64,000 nt of DNA from DATACN01 sp038215095 (lineage in GTDB: Bacteria; Actinomycetota; Thermoleophilia; Solirubrobacterales; Thermoleophilaceae), in assembly GCA_038215095.1 (NCBI GenBank), contig JBBQRG010000002.1:24323-88322 (forward strand). Reading direction: 5' to 3'. Below, piece by piece: positions 16,391-25,080 of this stretch; position 1 is the stretch's first letter; every line of letters starts with the position of its first letter. Under the pieces are notes generated by a model. It was not told the origin of the DNA and searched no databases. It worked only from the letters and a program-made list of their open reading frames with translations. Position numbers and translations under genes: made by a program.

Positions 16391-17802
16391 CGCTCCCCGA
16401 ACCCCCGCTCGAGCTCGGCGAGCCGCCGCTCGAGCTCCGCGAGCTGGCCCTGCACCGTCGCCTGGGCGGCCGCCACGCCCTGCACGCGCTCGTCCAGGCT
16501 GCGCAGGGCGGCGGCGATGTCCTCGCCCACCTGGCGCTGGTGGGTCTGCTGCATGCGGGTGGCGCGCAGCACCGCGGTCCGGGCCAGCCGGCGCAGCCGC
16601 GGCAGCGGGACGTCGGGGGCCGGCAGGGGAGGCTCGGCGTGCAACCGCTCTTCGAGCGCCCCCAGGTCGAGCTGGCGCACTTGGCCGTTGTGATCGGTGG
16701 GCAACAGGGCGAGCCGCCTCAGCCGTGCGGCCATCGCGGCGCCGGCGGCCTTCAGCGAATGCCCGCGCTCGATGTCCTCGCGCGCGCGCGCGCCGCGGCT
16801 GCGCGCGTCGTCCGGGTTGCTCGCCAGCTCGGCGATCAGCCGCGCCGCCTGCTCCAGGTCGGGCTCGGCCCAGGTGCCATCGGCTGGGTAGGGCTCGTTG
16901 CCCGGGCCGATCGCGACCGGCTGCCAGTCCACCAGGTAGGAGTTCGCCGGGGTCAGGTAGTCGAGCGGGCCCGAGTAAGCCGTCGCGATCACGGGCTTGC
17001 CGAGGAGCATCGCCTCGGCAAGCGGCAGCCCGAAACCCTCCGAACGGTGCAGCGACAGGTAGCAGTCGCAGGCGCGCAGCAGGGCGGCCTGGTCGCGGTC
17101 GGACAGCACGCGGTCGAGGAGCTGGGCGCCGGGCGCCTCGGCCACCGCCGCCTCAACCCGCGCCCGGGCGTCCGAGCGGTCGGCGCCGCCGATCGACTTC
17201 AACACCAGCGCGGCACCCCGCTCGGCCGCTCCCGAGGACGCGAAGGCCCGCAGCGCGCCGAGCGGGTTCTTGCGCTCGAGCACGCTGTCGTAGTCGAAGC
17301 TCGCGAGGAAGAGGAAGCCATCGGGCAGGCCCAGCCGGCCACGGTCGGCGTCGGAGTCGGGGACGGTCACCGGAAGCGGCATGCGCACAACGGGAACGGG
17401 CGCCACCGCGGCAAGCGCCTCGGCGACGTGGGCGGAGCCGGCCCACAGCTCGTCCACGTGGTCGAAGGCGCGCAGCCAGCGCTCCGGCACCGGGCCCGAC
17501 TCCCACCACCAGACTCCGACCGTCTTGCGGTCGTCGAAGAAGGCGGGGCCGAGCTGGTCGCGCGCGCCCGCGAAACCGTCGGGGTTCACGCAGATCACGT
17601 TGACCGGGTGGCGCGCGTCGGCCGGTGAGACCAGCCCGCGCTCTGGCTCGTCAACCCGCGGAGCGTTGTCGGCGCTCAGGCCCACGGCCGCCACGGGCAC
17701 CCCCTGGGACTCGAGCGCGGCGCGCAGGCGCCGCGCCACTTGACCGAGTCCCAACGCGGAGTCGAAGTACCCGGCCAGGTTCACTCCGACCTCCAGTTGC
17801 AT
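16387..17802 (-). CDS. GT4 glycosyltransferase with C-terminal coiled coil
   Basis: 471 residues. It is a paralogue of the glycosyltransferase half of the next gene: VGVNLAGYFDSALGLGQVARR, LERKNPLGALRAF and SLHRSEGFGLPLAEAMLLGK. The last 60 residues form a probable coiled coil (LDERVQG then QLAELERRLAELERGF). Coiled coils in chain-extending or terminating transferases can act as oligomerisation or length-measuring devices; that is speculation here. It heads a two-gene unit with the fusion protein. TAAAGT, read on the minus strand at 17812-17817, sits 9 nt before its ATG. Confidence 0.88.
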   Translation of the reverse strand: MQLEVGVNLAGYFDSALGLGQVARRLRAALESQGVPVAAVGLSADNAPRVDEPERGLVSPADARHPVNVICVNPDGFAGARDQLGPAFFDDRKTVGVWWWESGPVPERWLRAFDHVDELWAGSAHVAEALAAVAPVPVVRMPLPVTVPDSDADRGRLGLPDGFLFLASFDYDSVLERKNPLGALRAFASSGAAERGAALVLKSIGGADRSDARARVEAAVAEAPGAQLLDRVLSDRDQAALLRACDCYLSLHRSEGFGLPLAEAMLLGKPVIATAYSGPLDYLTPANSYLVDWQPVAIGPGNEPYPADGTWAEPDLEQAARLIAELASNPDDARSRGARAREDIERGHSLKAAGAAMAARLRRLALLPTDHNGQVRQLDLGALEERLHAEPPLPAPDVPLPRLRRLARTAVLRATRMQQTHQRQVGEDIAAALRSLDERVQGVAAAQATVQGQLAELERRLAELERGFGER

Positions 17803-17811
17803 CTGTGCGCA

Positions 17812-17837
17812 ACTTTACAGCGAGCCTTCCCTACGCT
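17812..17837. promoter_or_regulatory. Divergent leaderless promoter pair between glycosyltransferase and Wzt genes
   Basis: Minus -10 TAAAGT (17812-17817) is 9 nt from the ATG at 17802; plus -10 TACGCT (17832-17837) is 8 nt from the ATG at 17846. The plus element supports ATG 17846 over the in-frame TTG at 17837. The whole intergenic region is 43 bp. Confidence 0.6.
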
Positions 17838-17845
17838 TGTCGCCG

Positions 17846-19111
17846 ATGCCGGCTCCTGAGCAGGGCGGCCCCGCGATCAGCGTGTCGGGCCTGTCCAAGC
17901 GCTTCCAGATCCCCACCGAGCAGGTGAACACGCTCAAGGAGCGCGCCCTGCATCCGTTCCGCCGCACCACCTACAACGAGCTGCGCGCGCTCCAGGACGT
18001 GAGCTTCGACGTGCGCCCCGGCGAGTTCTTCGGCGTGGTGGGCCGCAACGGCAGCGGCAAGAGCACGCTGATGAAGTGCATCGCGGGGATTTACCGCGCC
18101 GATGCCGGCGAGATCTGGGCGCGCGGGCGGATCGCGACATTCATCGAGCTCGGCGTGGGCTTCAACCCCGAGCTGGCGGCGCGCGACAACGTCGTCCTGA
18201 ACGCGATCATGCTGGGGCTCAACCCCGCCGAGGCGCGCCGCCGCTACCCGGGCATCATCGAGTTCGCCGAGCTCGAGGAGTTCGCCAACCTGAAGCTGAA
18301 GAACTACTCGTCGGGCATGCAGGTGCGCCTGGCCTTCTCGGTGATGGCCCACGTGGACGCCGACGTGCTCCTGATCGACGAGGTGCTCGCCGTGGGCGAC
18401 GCCGCCTTCCAGCAGAAGTGCCACGACGCGCTGACCGAGCTCCGCGACCGCGGCTGCACGATCGTGTTGGTAACCCACGACATGAATGCTGTGGAGCGCT
18501 TCTGCGACCGCGCCCTCCTGCTCGAGCGCGGTGAGATCGACTCGGTCGACGAGCCCGTGCGGGTGGCGCGGCGCTACACCGAGCTGAACTTCCAAACCCG
18601 CCGTACCGAGGGCCCCAGCGGCTCCCACATGGGCGACGGCGGAGCCACGATCGAGGACGCCTGGTTCGAGGACGCGAGCGGCAAGCGGGTGGAGACGCTC
18701 GAGCCCGGCGCCCTCTGCGCCTTCTGCATCGAGGCCGAGTTCGTGGAAGACGTCGAGCACCCCGAGTTCGGCTCGGTCTTCACTGACGAGCGAAACAACA
18801 TGGTGTGGGCGGTGTCGTCGGCGAGTACCCGCAGCGGCGTGCAGCGCACCGGGAGCTACCGGCGCGGCGAGCGCGTGACCGTGGCCTTCCGCTTCTCCAA
18901 CGTCCTCACGGCGGGCCGCTACCACGCCTCCCCGGAGGTCGCGCGCCCCAAGCCGGGACGGCGGCTGATGGACCACCACGAGCACGCGGCCACGGTGCTT
19001 GTCACGGGCGGGCGCGAGGGCGCCGGCAGCGTGGACCTGCCCTTCGAGCTCGAGCTGAGGCGCGCCGGCGCCGGCGTGGGGACGCCCGCCGGCGAGGCGG
19101 CGCGGCTGTGA
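17846..19111 (+). CDS. wzt: Polysaccharide ABC exporter ATP-binding protein with C-terminal carbohydrate-recognition domain (Wzt-like)
   Basis: 421 residues. The ABC domain has Walker A GRNGSGKST (about residues 70-78), the signature YSSGMQ, Walker B LLIDEVLAVGD and an H-loop THDMNAVE. After residue 250 follows a roughly 160-residue beta-rich domain of the Wzt C-terminal type, which in E. coli O9a/O8 recognises the modified end of the polysaccharide. The permease gene overlaps by 4 nt. Presence of this extra domain suggests that chains are finished in the cytoplasm with a terminal modification before export. Confidence 0.93.
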   Translation: MPAPEQGGPAISVSGLSKRFQIPTEQVNTLKERALHPFRRTTYNELRALQDVSFDVRPGEFFGVVGRNGSGKSTLMKCIAGIYRADAGEIWARGRIATFIELGVGFNPELAARDNVVLNAIMLGLNPAEARRRYPGIIEFAELEEFANLKLKNYSSGMQVRLAFSVMAHVDADVLLIDEVLAVGDAAFQQKCHDALTELRDRGCTIVLVTHDMNAVERFCDRALLLERGEIDSVDEPVRVARRYTELNFQTRRTEGPSGSHMGDGGATIEDAWFEDASGKRVETLEPGALCAFCIEAEFVEDVEHPEFGSVFTDERNNMVWAVSSASTRSGVQRTGSYRRGERVTVAFRFSNVLTAGRYHASPEVARPKPGRRLMDHHEHAATVLVTGGREGAGSVDLPFELELRRAGAGVGTPAGEAARL

Positions 19112-19965
19112 GCGCCACCTCGGAGCTGGCTCCCGCGCACCGCGTTCGCGGGCCGTCCGCGCTCAGCGGCGACCGGCGCCGCTTCATCCACCTCACCCTC
19201 TCGCTGGCGTTCAACGACTGGAAGCTGCGCTTCTTCGGCTCGGTGCTGGGCTACTTCTGGTCGCTCCTCCGCCCGCTGCTGCTGTTCGGGATCCTCTACG
19301 TCGTCTTCAGCCAGGTCGTGCGGATCGGCGGCGACGTGCAGCACTACCCGCTCCAGCTGCTGCTCGGCGTGATCCTGTTCACCTACTTTGGCGACGCGAC
19401 CGGCGCGGCAGTGGAGTCCGTCGTGGACTCGGAGATGCTCGTGCGCAAGGTCGCCTTCCCGCGCATGGTGATCCCGCTCTCCGTAACGCTCACGGCGTCC
19501 TTCAACCTGATGATCAACGTGCTGATCGTGGGCGTCTTCCTGGCGGTGTCGGGCGTGTCGCCGCGCTGGGAGTGGCTGCTCGTGCCGTTCCCGATCGCGG
19601 TGCTCGTGCTGTTCTCCGCCGGCGTGGCGATGTTCGTCTCCGCGCTCTACGTGCTGTACCGGGACGTGCGCCCGATCTGGGACGTGGTGCTCCAGGCGCT
19701 CTTCTACGCCACGCCGATCTTCTACCCGATCGAGGCCGTGATCTCGCGCAGCGAGACACTCGCGCGGGTGGCTATGGCGAACCCTGTCGCCGCCGTGATC
19801 CAGGAGACCCGCCACCTGCTGCTCGGGCCGCCCACCCCGGGGGTGTCCGACGTGATGGGAAGCTCGCTCGCCGTGCTCGTGCCTGTGGTGGTGCTCGCCG
19901 GCGTGGCGGCGCTCGGGTTCGTGGTCTTCAACCGGCTCGCGCCGTACGTCGCGGAAGCGCTCTAA
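19108..19965 (+). CDS. wzm: Polysaccharide ABC exporter permease (Wzm-like)
   Basis: 285 residues, ABC-2 type. The amphipathic start (LSLAFNDWKLRFFGSVLGYFWSL) leads into six hydrophobic helices; LVRKVAFPRMVIPL and YRDVRPIWDVVLQALFYATPIFYP are the conserved blocks of polysaccharide and polyol-phosphate export permeases. It forms the membrane channel for the preceding ATPase. GTGA overlap with the upstream stop indicates translational coupling. Confidence 0.93.
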   Translation: MSATSELAPAHRVRGPSALSGDRRRFIHLTLSLAFNDWKLRFFGSVLGYFWSLLRPLLLFGILYVVFSQVVRIGGDVQHYPLQLLLGVILFTYFGDATGAAVESVVDSEMLVRKVAFPRMVIPLSVTLTASFNLMINVLIVGVFLAVSGVSPRWEWLLVPFPIAVLVLFSAGVAMFVSALYVLYRDVRPIWDVVLQALFYATPIFYPIEAVISRSETLARVAMANPVAAVIQETRHLLLGPPTPGVSDVMGSSLAVLVPVVVLAGVAALGFVVFNRLAPYVAEAL

Positions 19966-19971
19966 GCGCTC

Positions 19972-22413
19972 ATGACGGGGCTGTTCCTCATCGCCTGGGT
20001 GGTGGCACCCATCGTGTTCTTCGCGGTGTCGCTGGGCGGCGGCCTTCTGGTGCAGCGCGCCGCCGACGGCGCGCTGCCGAACATCTACGTGCTGCCGATC
20101 GGGTTCGCGCTCACGATCGCGATCGGCGCACTGCTGACAGCGCTCGAAGCCACGGCCGAGCTGGTCGGGCCGGCCTGCGCGCTGCTCGCCGTGGCGGGCT
20201 TCGTGCTGGAGCGCCGGCGGCTGCCGCTACCGAGCCTCGGGGCGAGCTGGGTCTGGCCCGCGCTGGCGGCCGGCGCCGCCTTCGCGGTCGTGGCCGCCCC
20301 GGTGGTGCTGTCGGGCACGGCGGGCTTCACGGGCTACTCGCGGATCGTGGACATCGCGCACCAGTTCGACTTCTCGGCCTACCTGGCGACCAAGGCGCGA
20401 GTGCTGCCGACCGTCACCGACAGCTCGTACCTCGAGGTGGCCATCAAGACGCTCGGCATCGGCTACCCGGGCGGCTGGCAGGCCAGCCTCGGGGGGTTCG
20501 CCCGGCTCACCGGCACGGACCTCGCCTGGATCTACCAGCCGCTGCTCTCGATGACCGCGGCGATGCTGGCGCTCTCGATTTACGGCCTGCTCGAGCGAAT
20601 GATCGCCTCGCGGCCGCTGCGGGCGCTGGCCGCGGGCGTCGCCGCACAGCCGAACATCCTCTACGCGTACGGCACGGTGGGCGGCTTCAAGGAGCTGGCC
20701 GCGGCGTCATCCCTCGTGCTCACCATGGGCGTGCTCGGATTCGCCGCCTCCAGGCGCGGCTGGCGCTCGGCCGTGCCCGCCGCGGTGGCAATATCGGCGA
20801 GCCTGGCCAGCCTCAACCTCACGGTAGTGCCCTGGCTCGGGATCTTCCTGGCCGGCACCCTGCTGGTCATCGTGTGGCGAGCGCCACGGCGGCTGCTCAC
20901 CGTCCCGCGCTTCGCTGCGCTCGGCGCGATGGTGGGCCTGCTGGCGCTGCCGACGCTGATCGAGGCGGTGAAGCTCGCGCCGGTGGCGGCGAGCGCCGAG
21001 GGCAGCGGCCGCACCGTGCTCGTGGACCTCGGCAACCTCGCCCAGCCCATGCCCGTCCTGGCGTCCGCCGGCGTCTGGCTGACGCGCGACTACCGCTTCA
21101 CCTCGACCGGCAAGGGCCCGCTGACCTACGCCCTGATCGCCCTCGTGCTGGCGCTGGCGCTGCTGGGAGTGGTGGCCGCGCTGCGCCGCCGCGAGTGGCC
21201 GATCCCGCTGCTGGGAGCCGCGTCCGCGATCGCACTGACCTACTACGCCCTGCGCACGGGACCCTGGATCCAGCTTAAGGCGATCTCCATCAGCGGGCCG
21301 ATGGTGCTGCTGTGCGCGTTCGCCGGGATCGGCGCGCTCAGGGACGGGCTCGCCGGCCGGAGACCCCGGCTGGGCACGGCCGCCGGCTGGCTGGTCGCGG
21401 GCGTGGTGGCGCTCGGGGTGGTGGCCGGCAACGCGCTCGCCTACCACGACACCACGGTGGCGCCGGCCAAGCGGCTGCGCGACCTCGAGCATGTCGGCGA
21501 CCGCCTGGCGGGCAAGGGCCCGACGCTGTACCCGGCCAACGAGGAGTACGCGGAGTACTTCCTGCGCGACGCGAAGGGGGTCGGCCTCGTGAACCCGCCG
21601 CGCGGCGGGCCGGGCTTCCCGCAGGTCCGCCCCGATGCGATCAGGCGCCAGGGCAGCAAGCCGAACTACGCCTGGGACCTCGACGAGCTCCAGTCAAGCT
21701 GGGTCGAGAAGTTCCCGTATATCGTGCTGCGCCGCGCGCCGTCGTCGAGCCGCCCGCCGGCGAACTACGAGCTCGCCTTCTCGACGCCCTTCCACGACGT
21801 CTGGCGCCGCGCGCGGCCTGCCTCGACCGTTGTGCGGCACGTGCCCGCCCCGCTGCCACGCCGGCGGGCCGCGACCTGCGCGAGCTTCGCGCGGGCCGCG
21901 GCCCTCAGCCCGGGCACCCGCGTCGCGTACGCCCAGCTCCCTCCCGCCCTGCCCCTCGTGCTGAAGCGGTTCACGCACTCAGGCGGCTGGGGCGCGACCC
22001 CGGACGGCCAGCTCCTGACGGCAGGCCAGGGCACCGTCGGCGGCCGCTTCAGCCTGCCGCAAGGCGGGCGCTTTCGCGTCTGGCTGGGAGGCGACTTCGG
22101 CCGCGCGGTCGAGGTGCGCGTGGACGGCCGGCTGGTGGGCACGCTCAAGACCCGCCACAACTATCCCGAGCAGTACGAGCTCGTGACCCAGCGCCCCCTC
22201 GGTCAGGGCAGGCACAGGTTCGAGATCCGCCGGGGCGGCGGCAACCTGGAGCCGGGGAACTCGTCCGGCGACGAGTTTCCGATCGGCCCGCTCGTGTTCG
22301 AGCTGATCACCCCGAACGCGCGCCGCGTGATCTCCGCCCCGGCGCGGGAGGCTCAAGCGATCTGCGCAAGGACGCCGCGGCTCGACTGGGTCGAGCTGGT
22401 CAGGGCCGGCTAG
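19972..22413 (+). CDS. Large membrane protein with C-terminal soluble domain, probable glycan-related
   Basis: 813 residues. About 13 membrane helices occupy residues 1-490; the rest is extracytoplasmic, with a beta-rich segment at about 690-790 (FRVWLGGDFGRAVEVRVDG, HRFEIRRGGG) that resembles a carbohydrate-binding jelly-roll. The general layout is that of GT-C-type membrane glycosyltransferases or polysaccharide-processing proteins, but I cannot name a family. It starts 6 nt after wzm, so it is part of the exporter unit and may process or retain the exported chain. The 3' end overlaps the convergent gene by 14 bp. Confidence 0.75.
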   Translation: MTGLFLIAWVVAPIVFFAVSLGGGLLVQRAADGALPNIYVLPIGFALTIAIGALLTALEATAELVGPACALLAVAGFVLERRRLPLPSLGASWVWPALAAGAAFAVVAAPVVLSGTAGFTGYSRIVDIAHQFDFSAYLATKARVLPTVTDSSYLEVAIKTLGIGYPGGWQASLGGFARLTGTDLAWIYQPLLSMTAAMLALSIYGLLERMIASRPLRALAAGVAAQPNILYAYGTVGGFKELAAASSLVLTMGVLGFAASRRGWRSAVPAAVAISASLASLNLTVVPWLGIFLAGTLLVIVWRAPRRLLTVPRFAALGAMVGLLALPTLIEAVKLAPVAASAEGSGRTVLVDLGNLAQPMPVLASAGVWLTRDYRFTSTGKGPLTYALIALVLALALLGVVAALRRREWPIPLLGAASAIALTYYALRTGPWIQLKAISISGPMVLLCAFAGIGALRDGLAGRRPRLGTAAGWLVAGVVALGVVAGNALAYHDTTVAPAKRLRDLEHVGDRLAGKGPTLYPANEEYAEYFLRDAKGVGLVNPPRGGPGFPQVRPDAIRRQGSKPNYAWDLDELQSSWVEKFPYIVLRRAPSSSRPPANYELAFSTPFHDVWRRARPASTVVRHVPAPLPRRRAATCASFARAAALSPGTRVAYAQLPPALPLVLKRFTHSGGWGATPDGQLLTAGQGTVGGRFSLPQGGRFRVWLGGDFGRAVEVRVDGRLVGTLKTRHNYPEQYELVTQRPLGQGRHRFEIRRGGGNLEPGNSSGDEFPIGPLVFELITPNARRVISAPAREAQAICARTPRLDWVELVRAG

Positions 22414-23809
22414 CGCGACTGCGCGGAGCGCGAATCGCAAGCCCGACCGCGTCCTCGAGCGCGAATGCCACGCCGACGGCCAGCAGCGGCAGGGCGGGGA
22501 GCATGTAGCGGAGGATGAAGGCCGAGGTGGCGGTCGCGCCGACCACCAGGGCCAGACCGCCGCCCAGAAAGAGGAACGCCTCGCGTCGGTGGGGCAGCGC
22601 GAGGCGGCGGCCAGCCACCACCGCCACGGTCGTGAACGCGGCCCCCAATCCGGCCAGTAGGCCGAGCAGCGGTCGGGGGACGTGAACGACACGGCTCCAG
22701 TCATCGAGCAGGCCGGCCGCGAAGCGCTGGTGCGGTCGATAGCCGGGCATGAGTGTCTGCTGCACCTCGCGGTGCGTGGCCGGTACGGGCACGGGCAGGT
22801 CGGAGAGGGCAAGGATGCCGGTCTCGCTGTCGTCCGAAGGGTCGAAGTAGCGCAGCACGTCCCGACCCACCATTCGCGTATAGGTCAAAGGCCGGTCGCG
22901 GATTATGGCCAGCGCGTAGCGACGCAGGATCGGGTCGGCGCGCAACCCGTCCGTCGTGGGCCCGCCGAACACCCGCTGGGCCGGGGACGCGGCCCCTCCC
23001 CACAACAGCACGCGCGGTTCGGGCGACGCGCCGTACATGAGCGGGCACATCGGGCGGACCTCGGCCGGCACGCTCGCCCCGCCGCACGTCCCGATCTTCC
23101 CGACCCGGGCGTAGAGGAACCAGCCGTTCATGTCGGAGAAGGCGAAGCTGCCGGCGACCTGGTGGTGCCAGCTCATGTAGCCCAGCCCGACCACGAGCAG
23201 CGGCACCGCCCCTGCGACCAGCGGGCGAAGCTCGCGCCGGGTCCAGAGCAGGTAGCCCAGCCACACCGGCACCACGAAGATCGAAGCCGTCCGTACCGTG
23301 ACCGCATAGGCGAGGAGGCCGCCGGCCAGGGCCAGGGGCGCCAGCCTCCGCCCCGACACGGCCGTCAGGCACACCGCCGCGGTGATGGCAAAGGTGGCCA
23401 CCGACTCCGACAAAACCCAGTGCTCCATGGTGAGCGCGTAGGCGTCCAGCACGAGCACCGCGGCTACGGCGGTCGCCAGCCAGCGCCGCACCCCATGCCG
23501 CACGAGGACCAAATAGGCCAGAGCGCCTGTCGCGAGCCCCAGCAGGTGCTGCACGGCCACGATTGCTGCGGCGCTGTGACCGAACACCGATGTGAGCTCG
23601 ATGAACATCGCGTATCCGCTCGGACGATCCGGAACCACACCCACGAACGGGGAGCGCCAAGCAAGCGCCATGTAGGTGAGTGCGTCCTCGCTCGACACGA
23701 ACGCCGGCGGAAACGAGACGAGCATCGCGAGCCTGAGCAGCAGCCCGGCGCCTAGTACGGCGAGCAGGGGCACATGCTCGCGCAGCGCGCTCGGATGCAG
23801 GCGACTCAA
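22400..23809 (-). CDS. GT-C membrane glycosyltransferase (GT39/ArnT-like)
   Basis: 469 residues with about 11 hydrophobic helices. The first periplasmic loop holds an acidic pair (SSEDALTY near residue 40), where polyprenyl-phosphate-sugar-dependent GT-C enzymes keep catalytic acidic residues, and a long soluble loop follows at about 205-330. Such enzymes use lipid-linked monosaccharides outside the membrane. The neighbouring GT2 protein, a dolichol-phosphate-mannose-synthase type, would make exactly such a donor; the TTG start here overlaps its stop (TTGA). Confidence 0.78.
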   Translation of the reverse strand: MSRLHPSALREHVPLLAVLGAGLLLRLAMLVSFPPAFVSSEDALTYMALAWRSPFVGVVPDRPSGYAMFIELTSVFGHSAAAIVAVQHLLGLATGALAYLVLVRHGVRRWLATAVAAVLVLDAYALTMEHWVLSESVATFAITAAVCLTAVSGRRLAPLALAGGLLAYAVTVRTASIFVVPVWLGYLLWTRRELRPLVAGAVPLLVVGLGYMSWHHQVAGSFAFSDMNGWFLYARVGKIGTCGGASVPAEVRPMCPLMYGASPEPRVLLWGGAASPAQRVFGGPTTDGLRADPILRRYALAIIRDRPLTYTRMVGRDVLRYFDPSDDSETGILALSDLPVPVPATHREVQQTLMPGYRPHQRFAAGLLDDWSRVVHVPRPLLGLLAGLGAAFTTVAVVAGRRLALPHRREAFLFLGGGLALVVGATATSAFILRYMLPALPLLAVGVAFALEDAVGLAIRAPRSRASRP

Positions 23810-24987
23810 CCGCGGCGGCGCAGGCCGAGAATGCTCAGCAGGAAGGAAGAGAAGAAGATCTGCAGGCCGACGATGACGAGCGTGGCCGCCACGACGGCGA
23901 GGCGCTCCTCGGAGAGGTTGCCGAGGCCGCGGTCGATCCAGACGCCGACGATCGAGGCGGTGAGCGCGAAGCCGGCGATCAGGATCGAGCCGCCGAGCAG
24001 CAGCCCGTGCTCGAGCCGGAAGCGCGCGCGCATGCGGTCGAACCAGGGGTCGATGTCGTTCATGAAGTACATGCCGTAGGCGTGCGCGCAGAGCCCCAGC
24101 GACACGACCTGGGTGCCCACGATCAGGAGCAGGGCCCCGGCGATCATCGTGTGCTGCTGCCAGGTGCGGCCGAGCACGTCGATCTGGAGCAGCACCGTGG
24201 CCATGACCAGCGTGCCGAGCGCAAGCATCGCCGCGCCCGGGATCACGAACAGGTGCGTGGGGCTGTGCACCAGCAGGAAGCGCAGGTGCCGCCAGCCGTC
24301 GCGGAAGCTCGACAGCTTCGACTCGCCGCCGCGCGGGTGGTACTCGATCGGCAGCTGGCGGATGTCCAGCTCGGCCTTGGCGGCGCGGATGACCATCTCA
24401 GAGGCGAACTCCATGCCGGTGGTGCGCAGGTCGAGCGCGGGCAGCGAGTCCCTGCGGAACGCCCGCATGCCGCAGTGCGCGTCCCTGACGCCGGTGCGGA
24501 AGAAGAGGTTGAGGATGCCCGACAGCACGGGGTTGCCCACGTAGCGGTGCAGCCACGGCATGGCGCCCGGGTGGATGTTGTCCATGCGGTCGCCCATCAC
24601 GAGCTGGGCGCCGTCCTCGAGCTCGTTCACGAAGCGCGGGATGTCGCCGAAGTCGTAGGTGAGGTCGGCGTCGGCCATGACGATGAACTCGCCGCGGGCG
24701 GCGGCGAAGCCGGCCAGGTAGGCGCTGCCGTAGCCGCGGCGGGGCTCCTCCACCACGCGGGCGCCCGCGCGCTGGGCCAGCGAGGCGCTGCCGTCGGTGG
24801 AGCCGTTGTCCGCAACCACCACCTCGCCGCTCAGCTCACACGCGTTGAGACCGGCCAGCGCGGCGGCCACGCAGGCCTCGATCGAGTCCGCCTCGTTCAG
24901 GCAGGGGATGACCACCGAGACTCTCGGAGTCTGGCCTTGCTCGGGCGGGCTATCGACTGTCGAGACTCTGGATTCGGTGGCGCTCAT
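23806..24987 (-). CDS. GT2 polyprenyl-phosphate sugar synthase-like membrane protein
   Basis: 393 residues. Residues 20-240 are a GT2 domain: VSVVIPCLNEADSIEACV, VVVADNGSTDG, MADADLTYDF (DxD) and YHPRGGESKLSSFRDGW. Four C-terminal membrane helices follow (about 255-390). This layout is that of dolichol/polyprenyl-phosphate mannose or glucose synthases with a membrane anchor, which load a sugar onto undecaprenyl phosphate. It precedes, with a 4-nt overlap, the GT-C transferase that would use the product. Confidence 0.88.
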   Translation of the reverse strand: MSATESRVSTVDSPPEQGQTPRVSVVIPCLNEADSIEACVAAALAGLNACELSGEVVVADNGSTDGSASLAQRAGARVVEEPRRGYGSAYLAGFAAARGEFIVMADADLTYDFGDIPRFVNELEDGAQLVMGDRMDNIHPGAMPWLHRYVGNPVLSGILNLFFRTGVRDAHCGMRAFRRDSLPALDLRTTGMEFASEMVIRAAKAELDIRQLPIEYHPRGGESKLSSFRDGWRHLRFLLVHSPTHLFVIPGAAMLALGTLVMATVLLQIDVLGRTWQQHTMIAGALLLIVGTQVVSLGLCAHAYGMYFMNDIDPWFDRMRARFRLEHGLLLGGSILIAGFALTASIVGVWIDRGLGNLSEERLAVVAATLVIVGLQIFFSSFLLSILGLRRRG

Positions 24988-25015
24988 GTCCGCGCGTCCC
25001 CGCGCCGAAATCGGA

Positions 25016-25042
25016 TCGCGGCGTAGGTCATCTACGCCGCGA
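25016..25042. terminator. 11-bp perfect hairpin between two glycosyltransferase genes
   Basis: TCGCGGCGTAG (25016-25026), loop GTCAT, CTACGCCGCGA (25032-25042). It lies 39 nt past the stop of the minus-strand gene 25081-26169 and 29 nt before the next minus-strand start at 24987. There is no T-run, so it is a terminator only by position; it could also be a leader structure of the downstream gene. Confidence 0.45.
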
Positions 25043-25080
25043 CGCGGAGTCGCGCCAAGGGTAGCGGCTGCCCCCGCTCG

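Noticed and set aside
14555..16693. A 712-codon plus-strand open frame
   Set aside because: Antisense to the glycosyltransferase-methyltransferase fusion gene, His/Arg/Ala-rich with no recognisable domain.
17837..17839. TTG 17837 as start of the Wzt-like protein
   Set aside because: The TTG overlaps the proposed -10 TACGCT, whereas ATG 17846 has the expected leaderless spacing.
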